A stretch of DNA of 64,000 nucleotides from Alloyangia mangrovi (GCF_002300555.2 NZ_NTHN02000008.1:1-64000); one strand, 5' to 3'. Positions 17,762-28,832 are shown, numbered from the stretch's first letter. Notes: generated from the letters alone by a model not told the origin. Numbers and translations are program-made.

Positions 17762-19041
17762 TGGCACTTCCCCAAGTCAAGCAGACCGCGACCGACGCGC
17801 GTCTGGCCGCGCTCAGCCTGCCCGAGGGCGGCTGGTCGCGCCCGGCCCGCGAGGCGGCGCTGGCGCGCGTGCAGGCCATGGGCCTGCCGGGCGGCCGTGA
17901 CGAGTACTGGAAATACACCCGTCCCGACACGCTGACCGCCGTCGAGGCGCCCTCCGCTGCCGTGCTCGAGGTGGGCGACGAGGCGCCGGTCTTCAGCGCG
18001 CGCGACCGCCTCAAGGTGGTCTTCGTCGACGGCGTGTTCAGCGCCGAGGAGTCCGACGAGCTGGCCCTCGAGGGGCTGACCATCGAGCGTCTCGCCGAGG
18101 CTTCGGACATCCATTGGGCCAAGGACCTCTACGGCACGCTGGAAACCAATGGCCAGACGCCGGTCGAGCGCCCGCTCGCCGCGCTCAACACCGCCTTCGC
18201 GACCGACGGCCTGCTGATCCGCGTGACCGGCAAGGTCGAAAAGCCCGTGCACCTGCTCTATCGCCACGAGAGCGACAGCTCCGACGCGATCCTGCACCAC
18301 GTGGTGAAGGTCGAAGAGGGCGGCGATGTGACGTTGCTTGAATCCGGCCCCGCCGCCGCGCGCTTCAACAAGGTGATCGAGGTCGATGTCGCCGATGGCG
18401 CGGGCTTCCACCACGTGCGCGTCCAGGGCCGCGACCACGAGCGCCGCGCCGCGACGCATATCTTCGGCCGCCTCGGCACCGAGAGCACCTTCAAGACCTT
18501 CACCCTCACGGTGAATGGCGTGCTGACCCGCAACGAGGCGGTGATCGAGCTGACCGGCGACGACGCCGCGGTGCATGTCGCGGGCGCCTGCATGGGCGAC
18601 GGCGATTTCCACCACGACGACACGGTGTTCATCACCCATGACGCGGTGAACTGCGAAAGCCGGCAGATCTTCAAGAAGGTGCTGCGCAACGGCGCGACCG
18701 GCGTGTTCCAGGGCAAGATCCTCGTCAAGCCCGGCGCGCAGAAGACCGACGGCTACCAGATCAGCCAGTCGCTCCTTCTGGACGAGGACAGCCAGTTCCT
18801 CGCCAAGCCCGAGCTCGAGATCTACGCCGACGACGTGGCCTGCTCGCATGGCTCCACCTCGGGCGCGATCGACGAGGACGGTCTTTTCTACCTGCGTGCC
18901 CGCGGCGTGTCGCGTGGCACCGCCGAGGACCTGCTGACCATCGCCTTCATCGCGGAAGCGGTGCAGGAGGTTGAGGACGAGAGCATCCAGACCGAGATCA
19001 ACGAGCTGGTCGCGGCCTGGTTGGGCCGTCGCCGCGGCTGA
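17761..19041 (+). CDS. sufD: Fe-S cluster assembly protein SufD
   Basis: 426 residues. It pairs with SufB and SufC in the scaffold complex. The C-terminal SufBD core is recognisable: ILVKPGAQKTDGYQISQSLL, then DDVACSHGSTSGAIDEDGLF and YLRARGVSRGTAEDLLTIAF. The N-terminal part holds DEYWKYTRPD, usual for SufD. The ATG at 17761 overlaps the sufC stop. The stop in turn overlaps the next start (TGATG), showing tight coupling. Confidence 0.95.
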
Positions 19042-19550
19042 TGTCGCTCTCGCGCGAGATTGCCGCCACCTACCGGGGGCCGGGCGCCGTGATGCGCCGC
19101 CTGCTGTCGCAGGGCCCCCGCGAGGACCGGGCGCTGATGCTCGCCATGGCAGCCTGCGCGATGTTCTTCGTCGCGCAGATGCCGGCGCTCGCGCGGCAGG
19201 CCTATCTCGAGGGCACCGAGCTCAACCCGCTCATGGGTGCCTCGCTGCTGGCCTGCATGGTGATCCTGCCGCTTGCGCTCTACGTGCTGGCGGCGCTGAG
19301 CCACCTCGTGGCGAGGCTCTTCCGCGGTCGGGGCACCGGCTACGGCGCGCGGCTGGCGCTGTTCTGGTCGCTGCTGGCGGCGAGCCCGCTGGCGCTGCTC
19401 AACGGGCTGGTGGCGGGCTTTGTCGGCGAGGGCGTGCAGCTCTCGCTGGTGGGGCTGCTGTGGTGCGCGGTCTTCCTCTGGTTCTGGATCAGCGGCCTCA
19501 GGGTCGCGGAATGGCCCGGTGACCGGATGGCCGAACGGCCCGCCGCATGA
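19041..19550 (+). CDS. Yip1-like membrane protein A
   Basis: 169 residues with four or five hydrophobic segments. The fold and sequence texture (ALSHLVARLFRGRGTGYGAR near the middle) suggest the Yip1 family of small bacterial membrane proteins, whose function is unknown. It overlaps sufD by one base and the following Yip1-like gene by four (ATGA). A weakly related neighbour follows, so the pair may form one membrane complex. Confidence 0.65.
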   Translation: MSLSREIAATYRGPGAVMRRLLSQGPREDRALMLAMAACAMFFVAQMPALARQAYLEGTELNPLMGASLLACMVILPLALYVLAALSHLVARLFRGRGTGYGARLALFWSLLAASPLALLNGLVAGFVGEGVQLSLVGLLWCAVFLWFWISGLRVAEWPGDRMAERPAA

Positions 19551-20128
19551 CTGTGGCGGGCCTTCTTTCGCTGGCCTGGCAGACGGTGACGGCCCCGCGC
19601 GAGGTCGCGCGGATGCTGCTGGGCCTGCACCTGTCGCGCGAGGCGCTGCTGACCGGCTTCGGCCTCGTGGTGGCGCTGAACGCGCTGCTCGTCGGGCTGA
19701 TGCAGCTCGGTGGCGAGCTCGGCTCCGTGGGTGGGCTGATGCCCGTGCCGATGGGGCTCTTGCTGGCGGTGATGCTGGCGGGCTCGATCGTCACGCTGAC
19801 CTGGGCCGGACGCAGCTTCGGCGGAACCGCGCGTCTCGAGGACGTGGCCGTACTGCTGATTTGGCTGCAGGGCCTGCGCGCGCTGGCGCAGCTCGGGGTG
19901 GCGGTGATCGGCGTGGTCTCGGGCGGGCTGGCGGTGCTGCTGGTGCTGGTGGCGCTCTTCGTGGGGCTCTGGATCCTCGTCGCCTTCCTCGACGAGGCAC
20001 ATGGCTTCGGCAGCCCTTTAAAGGCGCTGCTGGTGCTGATACTCGCGACCCTGGCGCTGCTCGCGGCGCTGATGATGATTGTCTCCCTCCTGGGGGCAAT
20101 GCCGAACGGGATGGCAAGCTATGTATGA
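19547..20128 (+). CDS. Yip1-like membrane protein B
   Basis: 193 residues with five or six hydrophobic segments. The start VAGLLSLAWQTVTAPREVAR is the usual opening of Yip1-domain proteins, with an amphipathic stretch before the first helix. The function is unknown. It lies between the first Yip1-like gene (4-bp overlap) and sufS (8-bp overlap), so it is embedded in the suf transcription unit. Its presence may indicate a membrane association of the assembly machinery, but nothing in the sequence proves it. Confidence 0.7.
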   Translation: MTVAGLLSLAWQTVTAPREVARMLLGLHLSREALLTGFGLVVALNALLVGLMQLGGELGSVGGLMPVPMGLLLAVMLAGSIVTLTWAGRSFGGTARLEDVAVLLIWLQGLRALAQLGVAVIGVVSGGLAVLLVLVALFVGLWILVAFLDEAHGFGSPLKALLVLILATLALLAALMMIVSLLGAMPNGMASYV

Positions 20129-21341
20129 CGTGCAAAAAATCCGCGAAGACTTTCCGATCCTCTCCCGCGAGGTGAACGGCAAGCCGCTGGTCTATCTCGA
20201 CAATGGCGCCTCGGCGCAGAAGCCGCAGGTGGTGATCGACGCGGTCACCCGCGGCTACGCCGAGGAATATTCCAACGTCCACCGCGGGCTGCACTACCTG
20301 TCGAACCTCGCCACCGAGAAATACGAGGGCGTGCGGAGCACCATCGCGCGCTTCCTCGGCGCCAAGGACGAGGAAGAGGTGGTCTTCACCAACGGCTCGA
20401 CCATGGGCATCAACCTCGTCGCCTACGGCTGGGCTATGCCGCGCATGGAGGCCGGCGACGAGATCATCCTGTCGGTCATGGAGCATCACGCCAATATCGT
20501 GCCCTGGCACTTCCTGCGCGAGCGGCAGGGCGTGGTGATCAAATGGGTCGACGTGGACGCCACCGGCGCGCTCGACCCGCAGGCGGTGCTCGACGCGATA
20601 ACCCCGAAGACCAAGCTGATCGCCGTCACGCAGGTGTCGAACGTGCTGGGCACCGTGGTCGACATCAAGACCATTGCCGCAGGCGCGCGCGAAAAGGGCG
20701 TGCCCGTGCTCGTCGACGGCTCGCAGGGTGCGGTGCACATGCCGGTCAACGTCGAGGATCTCGGCTGCGATTTCTACGCCATCACCGGCCACAAGCTCTA
20801 CGGCCCCTCCGGCTCCGGCGCGATCTGGATCCGCCGCGAGCGCCAGGCCGAGATGCGCCCCTTCCTCGGCGGCGGAGACATGATCCGCGAGGTCCACAAG
20901 GACGGCATCATCTATGCCGAGCCGCCGATGAAGTTCGAGGCGGGCACCCCCGGCATCGTCCAGCAGATCGGCCTCGGCGTGGCGCTCGAGTACATGATGG
21001 ACCTCGGCATGGAGAACATCGCCGCGCATGAGGCCAAGCTCGCCGAATATGCCGCCTCGAAGCTGCAGGGGCTGAACTGGCTCAACGTGCAGGGCACCAC
21101 GCCCGGCAAGGCGGCGATCTTCTCCTTCACGCTCGACGGCGCGGCGCATGCGCATGACATCTCGACGATCCTCGACAAGAAGGGCGTCGCGGTGCGCGCG
21201 GGCCACCATTGCGCCGGTCCATTGATGGACCACCTCGGCGTCTCCGCGACCTGCCGCGCCTCCTTCGGGCTCTACAACACCGAGGCAGAGGTCGACACGT
21301 TGGTCGAGGCGCTGGAGCTGGCGCACGAGCTCTTCGCCTGA
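20121..21341 (+). CDS. sufS: Cysteine desulfurase SufS
   Basis: 406 residues, a group-II desulfurase that supplies sulfur to SufBCD. Landmarks are LVYLDNGASAQKPQVVIDAV at the start, VMEHHANIVPWHF, the PLP lysine in AITGHKLYGPSGSGAIW, and the catalytic Cys in VRAGHHCAGPLMDHLGV. I start at 20121 (MYDVQKIREDFPIL), eight bases inside the upstream gene; a longer in-frame start at 20079 is unlikely. It closes the suf operon. No sufE, sufU or sufA gene follows. Confidence 0.95.
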   Translation: MYDVQKIREDFPILSREVNGKPLVYLDNGASAQKPQVVIDAVTRGYAEEYSNVHRGLHYLSNLATEKYEGVRSTIARFLGAKDEEEVVFTNGSTMGINLVAYGWAMPRMEAGDEIILSVMEHHANIVPWHFLRERQGVVIKWVDVDATGALDPQAVLDAITPKTKLIAVTQVSNVLGTVVDIKTIAAGAREKGVPVLVDGSQGAVHMPVNVEDLGCDFYAITGHKLYGPSGSGAIWIRRERQAEMRPFLGGGDMIREVHKDGIIYAEPPMKFEAGTPGIVQQIGLGVALEYMMDLGMENIAAHEAKLAEYAASKLQGLNWLNVQGTTPGKAAIFSFTLDGAAHAHDISTILDKKGVAVRAGHHCAGPLMDHLGVSATCRASFGLYNTEAEVDTLVEALELAHELFA

Positions 21342-21397
21342 CCCCGGCGACCCGCCCGGCTGTGCCGCCGGATGTGCGTATTTGAAAAGAGAAGAAG

Positions 21398-21429
21398 GCC
21401 CCGGGAGTCGCGCAGACTCCCGGGGCTTT
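21398..21429 (+). terminator. Terminator of the suf operon
   Basis: A perfect 12-bp stem (21398-21409 with 21415-21426) closes on a 5-base loop and is followed by TTTCTTCT, 57 bp after sufS. It touches a copy of the dispersed repeat that begins at 21428. Confidence 0.8.
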
Positions 21430-21485
21430 CTTCTAGGTCGAAATATCCCGGGGGAGTCCGCGCAGCGGACGGGGGCAGCGCCCCC
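21428..21485. repeat. Dispersed intergenic repeat, single copy
   Basis: TTCTTCTAGG, AAATATCCCGGGGGAGTCCG and the hairpin GGGGGCAGCGCCCCC follow in the same order as in the inverted copy at 10825-10887. A related shorter motif, GCGTATTTGAAAAGAGAAGAA, sits just before the terminator at 21376-21396. Confidence 0.75.
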
Positions 21486-21505
21486 ATCTCTGCCGGCCCT
21501 GCGGC

Positions 21506-23323
21506 TTATTCCACCGTCACCGATTTCGCGAGGTTGCGCGGCTGGTCCACGTCGGTGCCCTTGGCGATGGCGGCGTGGTAGGCCAGAAGCTGCGCGGGCA
21601 GCGCGTAGAGCAGCGGCGCGAGCCGCTCGTCCACGTCGGGCAGGGGAATGCTCTGCCAGATGCCGTCCCCGGCCTCCTCGATGCCGCGCGCGTCGGAGAT
21701 CAGGCAGACCTTGCCGCCGCGCGCCATGACCTCCTGCATGTTCGACACGGTCTTGTCGAAGAGCCCGTCGCGCGGCGCCATGACGATGACCGGCACCGAC
21801 TTGTCGATCAGCGCGATCGGCCCGTGCTTGAGCTCTCCGCTCGCATAGGCCTCGGCGTGGATGTAGCTGATTTCCTTCAGCTTCAGCGCGCCTTCGAGGG
21901 CCAGCGGATACATCATGCCGCGCCCCAGGAAGAGCACGTCGCGGGCCTCGGAGATCTTGCGGGCGGCCTCGGCGATGGCGCCGTCGCGGTCGAGCGCCGC
22001 GTTGAAGAGGCCGGGAAGGGCGCGAAGCTGCGCGAGCAGCTCGGACTTCTCGGCCGCGGCCATGCGCCCGCGCGCCTCGGCCGCCTTGATGGCGAGCAGC
22101 AAGAGCACGTTGAGCTGGCAGGTGAAGGCCTTGGTCGAGGCGACGCCGACCTCGACCCCGGCGTGGATCGGCAGCGCCAGATCGCTCTCGCGGGCGATGG
22201 TCGAGGTCTCGACATTGACCACCGAGGCGATCCGGTCGGCGCGCCCGGCGCAGTAGCGCAGCGCCGCCAGCGTGTCGGCGGTCTCGCCCGACTGGCTGAC
22301 GAAGAGCGCCACGGTGCCCTTGGTGACGGGAGGCTCGCGGTAGCGGAACTCCGAGGCGATATCGACCTCGACCGGGATGCGGGCCAGTTTCTCGAACCAG
22401 TACTTGGCGGTCAGGCAGGCGTAATAGGCGGTGCCGCAGGCGACCAGCACCAGCCGGTCGACCTCGGTGAAATCGAGGCCCGGGGAGGGCAGGACAATCT
22501 CGTCACCCTTGAGGTAGGCGCCGAGCGCCTCGGCCAGCACGGTCGGCTGCTGGGCGATTTCCTTGGCCATGAAGTGCTTGTAGCCGGCCTTGTCGACCTG
22601 GGTCTGGTCGAGCCGCACGCGCTTTTCCTCGCGTTGCACCGGCGCGCCGCTCTCGTCGAAGATCTCCGCCCCGGCGCGGGTCACCACGGCCCAGTCGCCC
22701 TCTTCGAGATAGGTGATGCGGTCGGTCATCGGCGCGAGCGCAATCGCGTCCGAGCCCACGAACATCTCGCCGCTGCCGTGGCCGATGGCCAGCGGCGAGC
22801 CCTTGCGGGCGGCAACGATGAGATCCTCCTCGCCGTCGAAGAGGAAGGCCAGCGCGAAGGCGCCCTCCAGCCGTCCCAGCGCCTTCGAGGCGGCCTCGAC
22901 CGGGGGCAGGCCGCTCTCGAGGTAGTGCGAGACCAGCATGGCGACGGTCTCGGTGTCGGTCTCGGTCTCGGGGGCGAGGCCGCATTCGGCCAGCTCGGCG
23001 CGCAGCTCGCGGAAGTTCTCGATGATGCCGTTGTGCACGACCGAGACCTTGCCCGCGCGGTGCGGGTGCGCGTTGCGCTCGGTCGGCGCGCCATGGGTGG
23101 CCCAGCGGGTGTGGCCGATGCCCGCCTTGCCGGCGAGCGGCTGGTGCACCAGCAGGTCCTGCAGGTTCACCAGCTTGCCGACCGCGCGGCGGCGGTCGAG
23201 TTTGCCGCCGTTCACCGTGGCGATGCCCGCGCTGTCGTAGCCGCGGTACTCGAGGCGTTTCAGCGCCTCGACCAGCATGGGGGCAACCTCGTGCTTGCCC
23301 AGGACGCCGACGATTCCGCACAT
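21506..23323 (-). CDS. glmS: Glutamine--fructose-6-phosphate aminotransferase
   Basis: 605 residues, full length. It makes glucosamine-6-phosphate from fructose-6-phosphate and glutamine, the first step to UDP-GlcNAc for peptidoglycan and lipopolysaccharide. MCGIVGVLG gives the N-terminal nucleophile Cys2 of the glutamine amidotransferase domain (residues 1 to about 220, with GIGHTRWATHGAP). Two SIS domains follow (LFVSQSGETADTLAALRYC, and EISYIHAEAYASGELKHGP). It lies four bases downstream of glmU on the same strand, so the pathway's first and last two steps are made together. I see no glmS ribozyme. Confidence 0.97.
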   Translation of the reverse strand: MCGIVGVLGKHEVAPMLVEALKRLEYRGYDSAGIATVNGGKLDRRRAVGKLVNLQDLLVHQPLAGKAGIGHTRWATHGAPTERNAHPHRAGKVSVVHNGIIENFRELRAELAECGLAPETETDTETVAMLVSHYLESGLPPVEAASKALGRLEGAFALAFLFDGEEDLIVAARKGSPLAIGHGSGEMFVGSDAIALAPMTDRITYLEEGDWAVVTRAGAEIFDESGAPVQREEKRVRLDQTQVDKAGYKHFMAKEIAQQPTVLAEALGAYLKGDEIVLPSPGLDFTEVDRLVLVACGTAYYACLTAKYWFEKLARIPVEVDIASEFRYREPPVTKGTVALFVSQSGETADTLAALRYCAGRADRIASVVNVETSTIARESDLALPIHAGVEVGVASTKAFTCQLNVLLLLAIKAAEARGRMAAAEKSELLAQLRALPGLFNAALDRDGAIAEAARKISEARDVLFLGRGMMYPLALEGALKLKEISYIHAEAYASGELKHGPIALIDKSVPVIVMAPRDGLFDKTVSNMQEVMARGGKVCLISDARGIEEAGDGIWQSIPLPDVDERLAPLLYALPAQLLAYHAAIAKGTDVDQPRNLAKSVTVE

Positions 23324-23327
23324 GGTC

Positions 23328-24686
23328 TTATTCTCCTTTGGCGGTCTGCTGCGCCGCTTTCTTGGCCTTCAGCATGTCCCGGAGCCTGGTAGCGAACCCG
23401 GGCTTGGTCACCTGCTTGGTGCGTCCCAGCGCCAGCGCGCCGGCGGGCACATCCTCGGTCACCACCGAGCCCGAGCCGGTCATCGCGCCGTCGCCGACAG
23501 TGACCGGGGCGACCAGCATGGTGTCCGAGCCGATGAAGGCATTCTTGCCGATGGTGGTGCGGTGCTTGAAGAAACCGTCGTAGTTGCAGGTGATCGTGCC
23601 CGCGCCGATATTGGTGCGCTCACCGATGTCGGCATCGCCGATATAGGTGAGGTGGTTGGCCTTCACGCCCTCGGCGAGATAGGCGTTCTTCACCTCGACG
23701 AAGTTGCCCACGTGGACTTCCTCCGCCAGCTCGGCGCCGGGGCGCAGGCGGGCGTAGGGGCCGACGATGGCGCCGCGGCTGACGTGGCAGCCCTCGAGAT
23801 GGCTGAAGGCGCGGATGCGCGCGCCGGTCTCGACGGTGACACCGGGGCCGAAGACCACGTTGGGCTCGATCTCTGCGTCGCGGCCGATGTAGGTATCCCA
23901 AGCGAAGAAGACCGTCTCGGGAGCGGTCATCAGCACGCCCTCGTCCAGCAGCTCTGCGCGCTTACGGGTCTGGAAGGCGGCCTCGGCGGCGCGCAGCTCG
24001 GCGCGGGAGTTGATGCCCAGCGTCTCGGCCTCGTCGCAGCGCACGACACCCGCCGAGAGGCCACGCGACCGGGCGATCTCGACGATGTCGGTGAGGTAGT
24101 ATTCGCCCGCGGCGTTGTCGTTGCCCACGGCATCGACCAGCGCCATCAGCGTCGCCGCATCGGCGGCCACCACGCCCGAGTTGCAGAGCGTGATGGCGCG
24201 CTGCGCCTCGGAGGCATCCTTGAATTCGACGATCCGCTCCAGCGCGTCGCCCTGCGTCACCAGCCGCCCGTAGCGGCCCGGGTCGGCGGCCTCGAACCCC
24301 AGCACCACCACGTCGTGCTTGGCGCGCGCCTCGCGCATCGCCTCGAGCGTGGCCTCGGTTATGAAGGGCGTGTCGCCGTAGAGCACCAGCGCGTCACCCT
24401 CGAAGCCATCGAGCGCGGGCTTGGCCTGCGCCACCGCATGGGCGGTGCCGAGCTGCTCTTCCTGGATGACCACCTGCGCCTCGGGGGCGAAGTCGGTCGC
24501 CGAGGCCTCGACCTCGGCGGCGCCATGGCCGGCCACGACCACCGAGCGCGCGGGCTCCAGTGCCTGGCCGGCGCGCAGCGCATGCCACAGCAGCGGGGCT
24601 TGGGCGAGGCGGTGGAGGACCTTGGGGAGATCGGACTCCATGCGGGTGCCCTTGCCTGCGGCAAGGAGGATCAGGGCGAGGCTCAT
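23328..24686 (-). CDS. glmU: Bifunctional GlmU: GlcN-1-P acetyltransferase / GlcNAc-1-P uridyltransferase
   Basis: 452 residues. The N-terminal pyrophosphorylase half opens with ALILLAAGKGTRMESDLPKV (the nucleotide loop) and contains LVLYGDTPF. The C-terminal left-handed beta-helix has hexapeptide repeats and the acetyltransferase motif NLTYIGDADIGERTNIGAG with NCNYDGF-type TCNYDGFFKH. The enzyme completes UDP-GlcNAc synthesis. I start at 24686 (MSLALILLAAG), since the longer open frame upstream overlaps the gph promoter and lacks similarity. glmS follows at once. The C-terminus (KAKKAAQQTAKGE) is a short basic tail. Confidence 0.95.
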   Translation of the reverse strand: MSLALILLAAGKGTRMESDLPKVLHRLAQAPLLWHALRAGQALEPARSVVVAGHGAAEVEASATDFAPEAQVVIQEEQLGTAHAVAQAKPALDGFEGDALVLYGDTPFITEATLEAMREARAKHDVVVLGFEAADPGRYGRLVTQGDALERIVEFKDASEAQRAITLCNSGVVAADAATLMALVDAVGNDNAAGEYYLTDIVEIARSRGLSAGVVRCDEAETLGINSRAELRAAEAAFQTRKRAELLDEGVLMTAPETVFFAWDTYIGRDAEIEPNVVFGPGVTVETGARIRAFSHLEGCHVSRGAIVGPYARLRPGAELAEEVHVGNFVEVKNAYLAEGVKANHLTYIGDADIGERTNIGAGTITCNYDGFFKHRTTIGKNAFIGSDTMLVAPVTVGDGAMTGSGSVVTEDVPAGALALGRTKQVTKPGFATRLRDMLKAKKAAQQTAKGE

Positions 24687-24807
24687 GCGGTTTCCTGTTT
24701 GTCTTCTGCCTGCGCCCGTTTTATCCGCTTGGGGCAGGGGGGGCAAGGTGCCCCGGGTCACGTTGGATTTCAGCCTGTGACAGGGCGCGGCGGAAGGGAC
24801 AAGCAGA

Positions 24808-25470
24808 ATGCGTACGGTGGTCTTCGATCTCGATGGCACGCTTGCCGACACCAGCGGCGACCTGATCGCCGCCGCCAATGCCTGCTTCGAGGGGATGGGG
24901 CTGGAGGTGCGGCTCGACCCGGTGGCGGACGCGGGCATCGCGGTGAAGGGCGGGCGGGCGATGCTCACCGCCGGGCTCGACCGCGCCGGTGCCTTCTGCG
25001 AGGAGCGCATCGCCCGCTGGTATCCCGAGCTGCTGACTGTCTACGGCGAAGCCATCGACCGCTACACCCGTTTCTACCCCGGCGCGCTTGACGCAGTGCA
25101 AGGGCTGCGCGACGCGGGCTACAAGGTCAGCATCTGCACCAACAAGCCCGAGGGGCTGGCCGAGACGCTGATGCAGCGTATGGGCGCGCGCGGCCATTTC
25201 GATGCGCTCATCGGGGCGGACACGCTGCCGGTCCGAAAACCCGACCCCGCGCCCTATGTGGCGGCGGTAGAACGTGCGGGCGGACAGGTGGCGCAGAGCC
25301 TTCTGGTCGGCGATACGGCGACCGACCGGAATACCGCGCGGGCGGCGGGCGTGCCCTGCATCCTCGTCGGCTTCGGCCCCGATGGCGAGGCCGTCTCGGC
25401 GCTGGACCCCGAGGCGATGATCAGCCATTTCGACGAGCTCGCCGGGGCGGTGGCGCGGCTCATCGGCTGA
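24808..25470 (+). CDS. gph: Phosphoglycolate phosphatase-like HAD hydrolase
   Basis: 220 residues. HAD motifs are clear: VVFDLDGTLADTSGDL (nucleophile Asp), VSICTNKPEGLAETLM (motif II region), RKPDPAPYVAAVERAG (motif III Lys) and LLVGDTATDRNTARAAG (motif IV). The cap region after residue 15 fits the Gph class, which removes phosphate from 2-phosphoglycolate formed in DNA repair or photorespiration-type reactions. Related HADs have other substrates, so specificity is inferred. It is divergent from glmU, with about 120 bp between them. Confidence 0.85.
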   Translation: MRTVVFDLDGTLADTSGDLIAAANACFEGMGLEVRLDPVADAGIAVKGGRAMLTAGLDRAGAFCEERIARWYPELLTVYGEAIDRYTRFYPGALDAVQGLRDAGYKVSICTNKPEGLAETLMQRMGARGHFDALIGADTLPVRKPDPAPYVAAVERAGGQVAQSLLVGDTATDRNTARAAGVPCILVGFGPDGEAVSALDPEAMISHFDELAGAVARLIG

Positions 25471-25548
25471 GGCGCCCGGCAGGCGCGCGCAGATCGGTGT
25501 GTGCCCTTGCGCATTGACCGCGCGGCAGCGCGGGCGCATCAATGCCGC

Positions 25549-26775
25549 ATGACCGAGCACCCGAAGACCGCAACCCTCACGGCCGAACGTTTCACCGGCA
25601 GCTTCACCCAGCAGGAGCCGATCCCCGAGGCCGGGATCGCCGCCGCGCTCGAGGTGCTGCGCCATGGCCGGTTGCACCGCTACAACACCGCCGCCGGAGA
25701 GATTGCCGAGACCGCGCTGCTCGAACAGGAGTTCGCCGCCTTTACGGGCGCGCGCTACTGCGTGGCGGTGGCCTCGGGCGGCTACGCGCTCGGCTGCGCC
25801 CTGCGTGCGCTCGAGGTGCAGCCCGGCGACAAGGTCCTGACCAACGCCTTCACCCTCGCGCCGGTGCCGGGGGCGATCGCCGCGCTGGGGGCGGTGCCGG
25901 TCTTCGTCGGGGTGACCGAGGATCTGGTGATCGATCTCGACGATCTCGCCGCCAAGCTGCCGCAGGCCAGGGTGCTGATGCTCAGCCACATGCGAGGGCA
26001 CATCTGCGACATGGACCGGCTGATGACCCTCTGCGACGCCGCCGGGGTGCGGGTGATCGAGGATTGCGCCCATACCATGGGGGCGACCTGGAACGGCACG
26101 CCCTCGGGCCGGCACGGGGCGATGGGCTGCTACTCGACGCAGACCTACAAGCACATGAACTCGGGCGAGGGCGGCTTTCTTGTCACCGACGACGAGGAGC
26201 TGGCCGCCCGCGCGGTGATGCTCTCGGGCAGCTACATGCTCTACGAGCGGCACCTCGCGGCACCGGGGCCGGAGGTCTTCGAACGGGTGAAATACGTCAC
26301 CCCAAACGTCTCGGGCCGGATGGACAACCTGCGCGCCGCCCTGCTGCGCCCGCAGCTTGGCGACCTTCCGGCGCAGATCGACCGCTGGAACGAGCGCTAC
26401 CGCGTCGTTGAGGCGGGTCTGCGCGGCACACCGGGGCTCACGCTGATCGAGCGCCCCGCGCCCGAGCGCTTCGTCGGCTCTTCGATCCAGGCGTTGCTTC
26501 TCGACTGGGCGCCCGAGGCGATCCGCGAGGTACTGGCGCGCTGCGCGGCGCGCGGCGTCGAGCTGAAATGGTTCGGCGGACGGGAACCCGTCGCTTTCAC
26601 TTCGCGTTACGACAGCTGGCGCTACGCGCCGTCCGAGCCCATGCCCGCCACCGACCGAATCCTGACCGGCATCCTCGACATGCGCCTGCCACTGACCTTC
26701 AGCCTCGACGACTGCGCGCTGATCTCGAGGATCATCCGCGCCGAGGTCTCGGCGGTCTACCAGCGGGCGGGCTGA
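25549..26775 (+). CDS. DegT/DnrJ/EryC1/StrS-type aminotransferase
   Basis: 408 residues. This fold-type-I PLP enzyme family acts mostly on sugar-nucleotide ketones. Seen here are FAAFTGARYCVAVASGGYAL, VRVIEDCAHTMGATWNG, and the PLP lysine in YSTQTYKHMNSGEGGFLVTD, followed by NVSGRMDNLRAALLRPQL. The GHKxxxxGEGG-type segment reads YKHMNSGEGG, which is normal for the family. No glycosyltransferase or nucleotide-sugar genes surround it, so the substrate is open. I start at ATG 25549, as residues upstream are poor and basic. Confidence 0.8.
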   Translation: MTEHPKTATLTAERFTGSFTQQEPIPEAGIAAALEVLRHGRLHRYNTAAGEIAETALLEQEFAAFTGARYCVAVASGGYALGCALRALEVQPGDKVLTNAFTLAPVPGAIAALGAVPVFVGVTEDLVIDLDDLAAKLPQARVLMLSHMRGHICDMDRLMTLCDAAGVRVIEDCAHTMGATWNGTPSGRHGAMGCYSTQTYKHMNSGEGGFLVTDDEELAARAVMLSGSYMLYERHLAAPGPEVFERVKYVTPNVSGRMDNLRAALLRPQLGDLPAQIDRWNERYRVVEAGLRGTPGLTLIERPAPERFVGSSIQALLLDWAPEAIREVLARCAARGVELKWFGGREPVAFTSRYDSWRYAPSEPMPATDRILTGILDMRLPLTFSLDDCALISRIIRAEVSAVYQRAG

Positions 26776-26817
26776 GCGGCGCAGACAACGACCCAGACCG
26801 GACGCGGAGGAGCGTTT

Positions 26818-27821
26818 GTGATGACCAAGCACACGACAGACCCGAAGGCAACGACCATCCGAGACTTCGACGCCATACCCGAAACCGCGCTCGCCTGGCA
26901 CCGAGAGGGCCGCAGGGCCGCGCTGGCCACGGTTATCCAGACCTGGGGCTCGGCGCCGCGCCGCACCGGCGCCCAGCTCGCCATCTCCGGCAGCGGCGAG
27001 ATCGAGGGCTCGGTCTCCGGCGGCTGCGTCGAGGGGGCGGTGATCACCGAGGCGCTGGAGGCGCTCGACGAGGGCAAGTCCCGCGAGCTGGAATTCGGCG
27101 TCTCGGACGACGATGCCTTCGCCGTCGGCCTCGCCTGCGGCGGCACCATCCGCGTGCTGGTCGAGCCGGTTGGCTCGGCGCTGCCCGAGGCGCTGCTCGC
27201 CGAGCTCTGCGAGGCCCGCGCCGCGCGCAGGCCCGTGGCCTATGTGGTCGACCTCGACAGCCAGACGCGCGCGCTTGCCTACGATGGGCACGAGCCCGCC
27301 TTCCGCATGGACCGCTCAGGCTTTGTCGAGGACAGCCGCAGCTTCGTCGCCATCCACAACCCGCCGCTGCGGCTGCTGGTCGTCGGCGCGGTGCATATCG
27401 CGCAGGCGCTGTTGCCGATGGCGCGCATCGCCGGCTACGATCCGGTGCTCATCGACCCGCGCGGCGCCTTCGGCTCCGAGGCGCGCTTTCCGGGCGAGAC
27501 GATCCTCGACGACTGGCCCGACGAGGCTGTTACCAAGCTGGGCCTCGACACGCGCACCGCGCTGGTTCTGCTCACGCATGACCCCAAGCTCGATGATCCG
27601 GCGATCGAGGCGGCGCTGCGCAGCAAGGTCTTCTACATCGGCGCCCTCGGCTCCACCCGCACCCACGCCAAGCGTGTGGCGCGGCTGACCGAGGCTGGCT
27701 TCACCGAAGCAGAGATCGCGCTGATCCACGGCCCCATCGGCCTCGACATCGGCGCCTCGGGCCCGGCCGAGATCGCCGTGTCGATCCTCGCCGAGATGAC
27801 CCGGGTGCTGAGGACCGGCGC

Positions 27822-27825
<4 letters not shown>
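26818..27825 (+). CDS. XdhC family protein (molybdoenzyme maturation)
   Basis: 335 residues. XdhC/CoxF-type proteins bind molybdenum cofactor and help insert its sulfurated form into xanthine dehydrogenase-like enzymes. The N-terminal XdhC domain contains ALATVIQTWGSAPRRTGAQL, EGSVSGGCVEGAV and VGLACGGTIRVLVEP; a Rossmann-like XdhC_C domain follows (LRLLVVGAVHIAQALLPMA, then YIGALGSTRTHAKR). The start is GTG 26818 or ATG 26821, both behind GGAGGAG. The next gene overlaps it by ATGA. No molybdoenzyme structural gene is near. Confidence 0.88.
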
Positions 27826-28814
<989 letters not shown>

Positions 28815-28832
28815 GCGCGCCGCGCCCGGTCT

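Noticed and set aside
21398-21485. Possible riboswitch or glmS ribozyme between sufS and glmS
   Set aside because: It is downstream of glmS, and it is explained by the sufS terminator and a dispersed repeat. glmS itself follows glmU without room for a ribozyme.
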